Shown here in pieces: positions 1 to 4,744 of a DNA stretch of 5,566 nucleotides (its first letter is position 1; every line of letters starts with the position of its first letter). The stretch comes from Pseudopedobacter sp. (GTDB taxonomy: Bacteria > Bacteroidota > Bacteroidia > Sphingobacteriales > Sphingobacteriaceae). Both the position numbers and the translations under genes were made by a program. The stretch is taken from NCBI GenBank assembly GCA_014378285.1, contig JACMNZ010000052.1, positions 1 through 5,566 on the forward strand, in the 5' to 3' direction. The notes beneath the pieces are model-generated. The model was not told the DNA's origin. It made no database searches and was given only the letters and a program-made list of their open reading frames with translations.

Positions 1-26
1 ATCCAATAAATTACCTACGAAAAACC

Positions 27-56
27 TTGACAGTTAAACTTATAGTTCTATCTTTG
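27..56 (+). promoter_or_regulatory. Probable housekeeping promoter of the rplM operon
   Basis: TTG at 27-29 (within TTGACA, 27-32) is followed after exactly 19 nt by TATCTTTG (49-56). This matches the Bacteroidota primary sigma-factor pattern of a -33 TTG/TTTG element and a -7 TAnnTTTG element at that spacing. Transcription would start about 5-8 nt after the -7 box, near 61-64, giving an rplM leader of roughly 50 nt. It is the only convincing promoter upstream of the four translation genes, so it probably drives all of them. The start point is inferred, not seen. Confidence 0.8.
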
Positions 57-60
57 CAAT

Positions 61-74
61 CCCTAAATTTAGGG
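61..74 (+). promoter_or_regulatory. Perfect palindrome at the predicted 5' end of the rplM mRNA
   Basis: CCCTAAATTTAGGG is a perfect 14-nt inverted repeat lying 5 nt after the -7 box, so it coincides with the predicted transcription start. As RNA it could form a 5-bp hairpin (CCCUA/UAGGG) with an AAUU loop at the extreme 5' end. As DNA it could be an operator. A second, weak AT-only pairing is possible in the leader (ATATTT 82-87 with AAATAT 99-104). Ribosomal-protein operons are often autoregulated through leader RNA, so a role in L13/S9 feedback is plausible but unproven. Confidence 0.5.
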
Positions 75-111
75 CGAATACATATTTTTTAACTAATTAA
101 ATATCAAGCAA

Positions 112-555
112 GTGAATACGTTAAGTTACAAAACTGTCTCTGCCAACAGAAAAACCGTTGATAAACAATGGATTGTTGTTGATGCTCAGAACGAGATTTT
201 GGGGCGCTTGTCTTCTAACATCGCAAAGGTTATTAGAGGAAAAAACAAGCCATCGTTCACCCCGAACGTAGATTGCGGAGATAACGTTATCGTTATTAAT
301 GCAGACAAGGTAAGACTCACAGGAAATAAAATGTCTGACAAGACTTATATTTCCTACACCGGTTATCCTGGTGGCCAACGTTTTATTTCTCCGAAAGAGT
401 TAATGGCAAAACACCCAACTCGTGTTATCGAGAAAGCGGTACGCGGTATGCTACCCAGAAATCGCCTAGGAAGAGCGATTTTCAAAAACCTGTACATTTA
501 TGCAGGCAGCGAGCATCCACATGTTGCACAAAACCCTAAAGAAGTTAAATTTTAA
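112..555 (+). CDS. rplM: 50S ribosomal protein L13 (uL13)
   Basis: This is a 147-residue L13, close to the usual length of about 142-155. L13 is an early-assembling protein that binds 23S rRNA in the large subunit. Visible family features are the N-terminal W20-IVVDA segment, ILGRLSSNIAKVIRGK (29-44), PNVDCGDNVIVINADKV (51-67), YTGYPGGQ (82-89) and the signature around RGMLPRN (111-117) running to LYIYAGSEHPH (127-137). The start is GTG at 112: an in-frame TAA lies at 94-96, there is no in-frame ATG between, and the resulting N-terminus MNTLSYKTVSAN is typical for Bacteroidota L13. No Shine-Dalgarno is visible, as is common in this phylum. rpsI follows 17 nt after the stop, the conserved L13-S9 pairing. 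Confidence 0.98.
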   Translation: MNTLSYKTVSANRKTVDKQWIVVDAQNEILGRLSSNIAKVIRGKNKPSFTPNVDCGDNVIVINADKVRLTGNKMSDKTYISYTGYPGGQRFISPKELMAKHPTRVIEKAVRGMLPRNRLGRAIFKNLYIYAGSEHPHVAQNPKEVKF

Positions 556-572
556 TTTTAAAGAGAAAAGAA

Positions 573-959
573 ATGTCGGTTACAAACACATCAGGTAGAA
601 GAAAAACCGCTGTTGCCCGTATCTATTTAACGGAGGGTAACGGTACAATTACCGTAAACGGTAAAGACCACAAAGAGTACTTTCCAACATTGCCATTACA
701 ATACATGGTTAACCAGGCTTTTATAGTTGCCGAGGTTACTGGCCAGTTTGATGTTAAGGTAAATGTTGCAGGTGGTGGCGTAAAAGGACAAGCAGAAGCC
801 GTTCGTTTAGCTATCGCAAAAGCCATTGTTGAACTGGATCCACTCAGAAAGCCTTCGCTCAGAGCAAAAGGCATCATGACACGTGATAACCGTATGGTTG
901 AGCGTAAGAAACCAGGAAGAGCAAAAGCTCGTAAAAAATTCCAATTTAGTAAACGTTAA
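573..959 (+). CDS. rpsI: 30S ribosomal protein S9 (uS9)
   Basis: This is a 128-residue S9, a normal full length for the family. S9 sits in the head of the small subunit, and its C-terminal tail reaches the P-site tRNA. Visible features are the N-terminal SGRRKTAVARIYL (7-19), the S9 signature GGGVKGQAEAVRLAIAKAI (67-85), RKPSLRAKGIMTRDNRMVERKKPGRAKARKKFQ from 92 on, and the conserved C-terminal SKR (126-128) whose arginine contacts the P-site tRNA anticodon stem. The ATG at 573 gives the expected N-terminus. Only an A/G-rich stretch, not a real Shine-Dalgarno, precedes it. It lies between rplM (17 nt upstream) and rpsB (18 nt downstream) and must be co-transcribed with them. Confidence 0.98.
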   Translation: MSVTNTSGRRKTAVARIYLTEGNGTITVNGKDHKEYFPTLPLQYMVNQAFIVAEVTGQFDVKVNVAGGGVKGQAEAVRLAIAKAIVELDPLRKPSLRAKGIMTRDNRMVERKKPGRAKARKKFQFSKR

Positions 960-963
960 AATT

Positions 964-969
964 AGGAGG
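964..969 (+). promoter_or_regulatory. Strong Shine-Dalgarno sequence of rpsB
   Basis: AGGAGG is a full match to the core anti-Shine-Dalgarno complement, with 8 nt (970-977) before the rpsB ATG, an optimal spacing. It stands out because no comparable motif precedes rplM, rpsI, tsf, nagA or the sigma gene, and Bacteroidota genes mostly lack such sites. It supports 978 as the rpsB start. Confidence 0.85.
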
Positions 970-977
970 ACACGACA

Positions 978-1859
978 ATGGCAAGAACAACATATCAGGA
1001 CTTATTGGATGCAGGTGTACATTTTGGTCACCTTACCCGCAAGTGGAATCCGAAAATGGCGCAATATATTTTTATGGAGCGCAACGGAATCCATATTATA
1101 GACTTAAACAAAACACTTACGAGAGTGGATGAGGCAGCTTCTGCCATCAAACAAATCGTAAAATCGGGTCGCAAAATATTATTTGTAGCTACAAAAAAAC
1201 AAGCTAAAGACATCGTTGCAGAATATGCAAAATCTGTCAACATGCCTTTCGAAACCGAAAGATGGTTAGGTGGTATGTTAACGAACTTTGCTACTGTAAG
1301 AAAGTCTATCAAGAAGATGACAAACATCGACAAGATGACTAAAGACGGTACTTACGATGTACTTTCTAAGAAAGAGAAATTGATGATACAGCGTGAGCGT
1401 ATTAAATTAGAAAGCCTTTTAGGAGGTATTGCTGATTTAAACCGTTTACCAGCTGCATTATTTTTAATTGACGTTAAAAAAGAGCATATCGCTGTAACTG
1501 AGGCTTTAAAGTTAAACATCCCTACTTTTGCAATGGTGGATACTAACTCTGATCCTTCTAATATCGATTTCCCTATCCCAGCAAATGATGATGCTACAAA
1601 ATCTATCTCTTTAATTTCAGGTATCATCATTGATGCTATTAAAGAAGGTTTAGAAGAACGTAAGCATGAGAAAGATGCTGAAAGCGATAAAGAAGCTGCT
1701 GCTGAAAAAGCAAAAGTTGATGCGCCAGAAGCTAAGGAAGTAAAAACAGAAAGAGCACCTTCTGAAGGTGGCAAAAGAATCCGTAAAGGAGCTGATGCTG
1801 CCGAGCCAGTAGCTAAAGAAGTTGCTGCTGCTCCTGCTGAAGAAGCAAAAGGAGAGTAA
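978..1859 (+). CDS. rpsB: 30S ribosomal protein S2 (uS2) with a long Ala/Glu/Lys-rich tail
   Basis: This 293-residue S2 is longer than the roughly 225-260 residues common in bacteria. S2 binds late in 30S assembly on the solvent side between head and body, near the mRNA exit region. Family features: signature 1 around LLDAGVHFGH (9-18), RKWNPKMAQYIFMERNGIHIIDLNKT (21-46), LFVATKKQAKDIV (68-80), RWLGGMLTNFATV (95-107) and signature 2 PAALFLIDVKKEHIAVTEA (158-176), then PTFAMVDTNSDPSNIDFPIPANDDA (182-206). The conserved fold ends near residue 228. Residues 229-293 form a low-complexity charged tail rich in Ala, Glu and Lys that accounts for the extra length and is probably disordered. The ATG at 978 follows a strong AGGAGG. 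The gene is separated from tsf by a 123-nt structured gap; rpsB-tsf is the conserved bacterial order. Confidence 0.98.
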   Translation: MARTTYQDLLDAGVHFGHLTRKWNPKMAQYIFMERNGIHIIDLNKTLTRVDEAASAIKQIVKSGRKILFVATKKQAKDIVAEYAKSVNMPFETERWLGGMLTNFATVRKSIKKMTNIDKMTKDGTYDVLSKKEKLMIQRERIKLESLLGGIADLNRLPAALFLIDVKKEHIAVTEALKLNIPTFAMVDTNSDPSNIDFPIPANDDATKSISLISGIIIDAIKEGLEERKHEKDAESDKEAAAEKAKVDAPEAKEVKTERAPSEGGKRIRKGADAAEPVAKEVAAAPAEEAKGE

Positions 1860-1864
1860 CCCCT

Positions 1865-1882
1865 ATCCCCCTAAAGGGAATG
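1865..1882. repeat. Stem-loop A of a paired hairpin element in the rpsB-tsf gap
   Basis: ATCCCCC (1865-1871), a TAAA loop and GGGAATG (1876-1882) form a short C/G-rich inverted repeat starting 5 nt after the rpsB stop. The same two 7-nt arms occur again in the same order at 1936-1942 and 1955-1961 around a different centre, so this looks like one of two copies of a repeat unit. It has no T-run after it, so it is not a typical terminator. It could stabilise the rpsB mRNA 3' end or slow RNA polymerase. Confidence 0.55.
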
Positions 1883-1926
1883 GCCAAACGGCTCTGCTGT
1901 TTCAAAAGTATTAATATTATATTCAC

Positions 1927-1968
1927 GCCCAGTTCATCCCCCGCTAGCTAGCGAGGGAATGAGAGGGC
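1927..1968. repeat. Stem-loop B, long imperfect hairpin before tsf
   Basis: The centre is a perfect 12-nt palindrome, CGCTAGCTAGCG (1942-1953). Around it CCC (1938-1940) pairs with GGG (1955-1957) across one mismatch (1941/1954). TCAT (1934-1937) pairs with ATGA (1959-1962) with one bulged A, and GCCC (1927-1930) pairs with GGGC (1965-1968) across a small internal loop. It ends 14 nt before the tsf ATG at 1983, so in the mRNA it would sit just upstream of the ribosome footprint. Its outer arms repeat those of stem-loop A. Its GC content contrasts sharply with the AT-rich surroundings. Confidence 0.65.
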
Positions 1969-1982
1969 AAAAATTTCATAAA

Positions 1983-2822
1983 ATGTCTACAGTACAAATT
2001 TCTGCAGCAGACGTAAACAAACTTCGTCAGCAAACTGGCGCAGGTATGATGGATTGCAAAAAAGCTTTGATAGAGGCTAACGGCGATTTTGATGCTGCAA
2101 CTGATTATTTACGTAAAAAAGGCGCTAAAGTAGCTGCTTCTCGTTCGGATAGAGATTCTAACGAAGGCGTAGTTATTGCTAAAACTACCGCCGATGGTAA
2201 AAAAGGTGTTATTGTTGAAGTAAATTGCGAAACTGATTTCGTAGCTAAAAATGCTGATTTCCTTGCATTTGCGCAAGCTATCGCTGATAAAGCGGTTGCT
2301 GCTAGTCCAACAACTATTGAAGAATTAGTTTCTTTAGAAATGGATGGCGCAAAAATATCTGATTTGATTATTGATCAAACTGGTAAAATTGGCGAGAAGA
2401 TTGGTGTTTCTAAATTCGAGATGGTTGAAGCTGATAAAGTTGTTGCTTACATACATGGCAATTACCGTTTAGCTGTTTTAGTTGGTTTTAACCAAGACGG
2501 AGCAGGTTTAGACGAAGCTGGAAAAGATGTTGCTATGCAAATTGCTGCAATGAGCCCAGTTGGTGTTGATAAAGAAGATGTTGACTCTAGGGTAATAGAG
2601 AAAGAATTAGAAATTGCTAAGGAGCAAATTAGAGCAGAAGGCAAACCTGAAGCGATGATTGAAAAAATTGCTGCTGGTAAATTGAACAAATTCTACAAAG
2701 AACAAACTTTGTTAAACCAAGAGTTTGTTAAAGATTCTTCAAAAGATATTCGTAAATTCTTAGATGATACGTCTAAAGGATTAACGGTTACCGCTTTTAA
2801 AAGAGTTGTTTTAGGAGCTTAG
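1983..2822 (+). CDS. tsf: Translation elongation factor Ts (EF-Ts)
   Basis: EF-Ts is the cytoplasmic guanine-nucleotide exchange factor that removes GDP from EF-Tu. The 279-residue product begins with a UBA-like domain, ISAADVNKLRQQTGAGMMDCKKAL (6-29) to DYLRKKG (41-47). The exchange motif TDFVAKN lies at 84-90 within VNCETDFVAKN. The core continues through YIHGNYRLAVLVG (156-168) and MQIAAMSP (185-192), then a helical segment (198-230) and the C-terminal module GKLNKFYKEQTLLNQEFVKD (232-251). The ATG at 1983 gives the family N-terminus MSTVQISAADVNKLRQQTG. The in-frame ATG at 1959 would add eight residues (MRGQKFHK) encoded partly inside stem-loop B and is very unlikely. No Shine-Dalgarno is present; an A-rich stretch precedes the start. 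A hairpin terminator follows 61 nt after the stop. Confidence 0.97.
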   Translation: MSTVQISAADVNKLRQQTGAGMMDCKKALIEANGDFDAATDYLRKKGAKVAASRSDRDSNEGVVIAKTTADGKKGVIVEVNCETDFVAKNADFLAFAQAIADKAVAASPTTIEELVSLEMDGAKISDLIIDQTGKIGEKIGVSKFEMVEADKVVAYIHGNYRLAVLVGFNQDGAGLDEAGKDVAMQIAAMSPVGVDKEDVDSRVIEKELEIAKEQIRAEGKPEAMIEKIAAGKLNKFYKEQTLLNQEFVKDSSKDIRKFLDDTSKGLTVTAFKRVVLGA

Positions 2823-2883
2823 GTTTTTTAAGAACCAAGATAAAAAGATGCAGGAATAAAGATTTCTTGTAGCGCTGAATATT

Positions 2884-2921
2884 AAGGAAATCCTCGCCTG
2901 TTTACAGGTGGGGATTTCTTT
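2884..2921 (+). terminator. Rho-independent-like terminator after tsf
   Basis: Positions 2884-2900 pair with 2905-2921 over 17 bp without interruption, closed by a TTTA loop (2901-2904). Three pairs are G-U wobbles (2886/2919, 2894/2911, 2896/2909). They hold only in the + strand transcript and would be A-C mismatches on the other strand, so the structure belongs to RNA read from the operon. The T-rich part (TTTCTTT) overlaps the 3' arm, and a 7-T run lies 9 nt further on (2931-2937). It probably ends the rplM-rpsI-rpsB-tsf transcript; leakiness is possible because the T-tract is weak. Confidence 0.8.
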
Positions 2922-3019
2922 GTGTAAGCATTTTTTTAAATCTTTCCTTTGATGATCAATATGTAAACTGCCATGCTTAATTTCTAGCACCCAAATCTGT
3001 ATTTAAACAATAAAATATG

Positions 3020-3049
3020 TTCCGGAATATTTTCCCAAATTTGGAATAT
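3020..3049. promoter_or_regulatory. Repeat-rich, operator-like stretch at the nagA start
   Basis: Within 30 nt there is a palindrome TTCCGGAA (3020-3027), a second palindrome CCAAATTTGG (3035-3044), and a direct repeat GGAATAT (3024-3030 and 3043-3049) spaced 19 nt start to start, close to two helical turns. The second GGAATAT overlaps the nagA ATG. Such an arrangement suits binding of a dimeric regulator to DNA, or an RNA structure hiding the start codon. No matching regulator gene is in the window and I found no clear -33/-7 promoter in the 2923-3047 stretch, so function is inference only. Confidence 0.35.
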
Positions 3050-4142
3050 GAAAATCGCTATAAAAGCCAAAACCGTTTACAACAACCAATTGGTTAATGA
3101 GAATCAGATCTTATTAATTGAAGATGGAATTCTTACTGATATAAACGCAAAAGAGATTCCTTCTGGGTTTAAAACACTAGAAGCGGATATTGTTTGTCCC
3201 GGGTTTTTAGATTTACAGGTTTACGGGGCAGGGAATAGCTTATTTTCCTCTGATTTAAGTCACCAATCTTTAGAGATAATGGAGGTTGAATTAATTAAGC
3301 AAGGGTGTACTGGCTTTTATGCAACTTTAGCAACAAATACAGATGAAGTTTTTTATAAAGCAATAGAAGTCGCTAAAACTTACCAACCCAAAGTCCATAA
3401 TTTTTTAGGTTTACATTTAGAAGGTCCTTTTATAAATCCAAAGAAAAGAGGAGCGCACATTGCTGATTATGTGAAAGTTGCAACGATAGGTCATGTTAAA
3501 CGTATTATTGAGGTTGCGGATGGAGTGGTAAAGATGATCACAATTGCGCCTGAACTCCAGTCCGCAGAGGTTTTAGAAATTCTACAAAAAGCTGGAATCA
3601 TTATTTCAGCGGGACATAGTATGGCGACCTTTGAAGAAGGGAATTCTTTTTTTGATCAAGTTTCTGCCGCTACACATTTATTTAATGCCATGCCAGCATT
3701 ACACCACCGTGAACCAGGTTTAGTAGGTGCTATTTTTTCTAAAAAACCCTATACTTCCATTGTAGCCGATGGTATCCATGTAGATTTCGAGATGGTAAAA
3801 ATGGCGAAAAAACTACTGGGAGAGCGCTTGTTTTTAATTACTGACGCGGTTACAGAGTGCAAAGCAGGGCCATACCAGCATATCCTAAAAAATGATAAAT
3901 ATGTGATGCCAGACGGAACATTATCAGGATCTAGTTTAACCCTGTTGAAAGCAGTGAAAAATTGCATCAATAAAGTAGATATCGATATCAGTGAAGCATT
4001 AAGAATGGCATCCGCATATCCTGCACAATTAATCGGTAATGAAAATTATGGAAACTTAACAGTTGGTAGTGAAGCGAACTGCTTGTTGATGGATGAAGGA
4101 TTAAACTTAAGCCACGTCATTTTAAAAAATAATATCTATTGA
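3048..4142 (+). CDS. nagA: N-acetylglucosamine-6-phosphate deacetylase
   Basis: This cytoplasmic amidohydrolase converts N-acetylglucosamine-6-phosphate to glucosamine-6-phosphate and acetate, feeding amino sugars from chitin, glycans or peptidoglycan turnover into glycolysis or cell-wall synthesis. At 364 residues it has a slightly short but normal length. Residues 1-50 form the N-terminal part of the small beta domain, then PGFLDLQVYG (51-60) opens the TIM barrel. Metal and catalytic residues are visible: E125 in HLEGPF (123-128), H190 in GHS, H210 in ATHLFNAM (208-215), H244 in VADGIHVD (239-246) and the catalytic D266 in ITDA. LSGSSLTLLKAV (292-303) and the C-terminal PAQLIGNENYGNLTVGSEANCLLMD close the protein. 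The first metal position reads Q57-x-Y59, not HxH, as in E. coli-type enzymes that hold a single metal. The ATG at 3048 is the only good start. No nagB, kinase or transporter lies beside it. Confidence 0.95.
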   Translation: MKIAIKAKTVYNNQLVNENQILLIEDGILTDINAKEIPSGFKTLEADIVCPGFLDLQVYGAGNSLFSSDLSHQSLEIMEVELIKQGCTGFYATLATNTDEVFYKAIEVAKTYQPKVHNFLGLHLEGPFINPKKRGAHIADYVKVATIGHVKRIIEVADGVVKMITIAPELQSAEVLEILQKAGIIISAGHSMATFEEGNSFFDQVSAATHLFNAMPALHHREPGLVGAIFSKKPYTSIVADGIHVDFEMVKMAKKLLGERLFLITDAVTECKAGPYQHILKNDKYVMPDGTLSGSSLTLLKAVKNCINKVDIDISEALRMASAYPAQLIGNENYGNLTVGSEANCLLMDEGLNLSHVILKNNIY

Positions 4143-4157
4143 TTTAGAGACGGATTA

Positions 4158-4176
4158 CCTTTAAAAAGGATTTTTT
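4158..4176 (+). terminator. Weak possible terminator after nagA
   Basis: CCTT (4158-4161) can pair with AAGG (4166-4169) around a TAAA loop, followed by A and six T (4171-4176), 15 nt after the nagA stop. The T-run is good but a 4-bp stem is poor, so termination would be partial at best and read-through into the sigma gene is possible. No recognisable promoter was found in the rest of the 113-nt gap (4143-4255). Confidence 0.35.
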
Positions 4177-4255
4177 GCTAATCAATTTTTAAATTAATGA
4201 GGGTAATTGCTCTTAATCGCGGTATATTGTTGTACGCTTACTATTTATACTAGAG

Positions 4256-4744
4256 TTGGAAAAAGAAGATTTCAAATTTTTATTTGATAGCTATTTTGAT
4301 AGTATAAAGAACTATGTTTTTTATAGAGTTGGGGATATGGATATTGCGACAGATATAACACAAGATGTATTTGTTAAGATATGGGAAAAGCAGATGAAAC
4401 TCGATTTAAAAAACGCTAAATATCTTCTCTATAAAATAGCAAAAGATATGTTGATCAGTAAATATAGAAGACTAGAGGTAGAAGCAAAATACACAAACAG
4501 AATGCAATTGCAACTTACAGAGCTAGTATTAGATACTTCTTATGATTATAAACAACTGCAAAATAATTATCAACAGGCCTTGGTGCAATTGCCAGAAAAG
4601 CAACGTACTGTTTTTATGATGAGCAGGATGGAAGAATTAAAATATGCAGAAATTGCCGAAAGGCTTGATATAAGCATAAAGACAGTTGAGAAAAGAATGT
4701 CTAATGCGTTATTTTATTTAAGAAAGGTATTAAAGTATGGGTAG
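4256..4744 (+). CDS. ECF-type RNA polymerase sigma factor (FecI-like, sigma-70 family)
   Basis: This 162-residue protein has only sigma regions 2 and 4, the hallmark of ECF sigma factors that direct RNA polymerase to a small regulon. Region 2 spans about 8-72, with FDSYFDSIKNYVFYRVGDMDIATDITQDVFVKIWE containing the conserved D-I-x-Q-D-V-F-x-x-x-W core. Region 4 spans about 103-156, with LPEKQRTVFMMSRMEELKYAEIAERLDISIKTVEKRMSNAL including the DNA-binding helix-turn-helix (128-152). The start is TTG at 4256: an in-frame TAA lies at 4214-4216, no in-frame ATG precedes it, and the first internal ATG (residue 28) would cut region 2. Its 3' end overlaps the fecR-like gene by 8 nt, which indicates translational coupling. 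The partner anti-sigma probably holds it inactive until an outer-membrane transporter signals. The regulon cannot be told from sequence. Confidence 0.93.
   Translation: MEKEDFKFLFDSYFDSIKNYVFYRVGDMDIATDITQDVFVKIWEKQMKLDLKNAKYLLYKIAKDMLISKYRRLEVEAKYTNRMQLQLTELVLDTSYDYKQLQNNYQQALVQLPEKQRTVFMMSRMEELKYAEIAERLDISIKTVEKRMSNALFYLRKVLKYG

Noticed and set aside
121..877. Antisense frames opposite rplM (121-378) and rpsI (623-877)
   Set aside because: They lie fully inside conserved genes on the other strand and show no domain or promoter.
883..1101. 72-residue + strand frame across the rpsI-rpsB junction
   Set aside because: It overlaps the conserved ends of rpsI and rpsB in another frame, resembles no family, and is explained as a shadow of these two genes.
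1028..1774. Two long antisense frames opposite rpsB (1028-1333 and 1352-1774)
   Set aside because: They are mirror frames of a strongly conserved ribosomal gene, with the Ser/Ala/Leu-rich composition expected from the reverse complement of its codons and no start context of their own.
3034..3044. Similarity of CCCAAATTTGG before nagA to the CCCTAAATTTAGGG palindrome before rplM, as a shared operator
   Set aside because: The shared part is mostly the simple AAATTT core with flanking C/G; two such palindromes in AT-rich DNA can arise by chance and the genes have no obvious common control.
2823..3047. A possible tRNA or small RNA gene in the tsf-nagA gap because of its hairpins
   Set aside because: No T-arm consensus, cloverleaf pairing or CCA end is visible; the strong hairpin is better explained as the operon terminator.
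2462..3970. Antisense frames inside tsf (2462-2689) and nagA (3749-3970)
   Set aside because: Both are short, fully contained in well-identified genes and without family features.
4222..4250. GTATA/TATAC inverted repeat before the sigma gene as a regulatory hairpin
   Set aside because: Five AT-rich pairs separated by 19 nt are too weak and too likely by chance.
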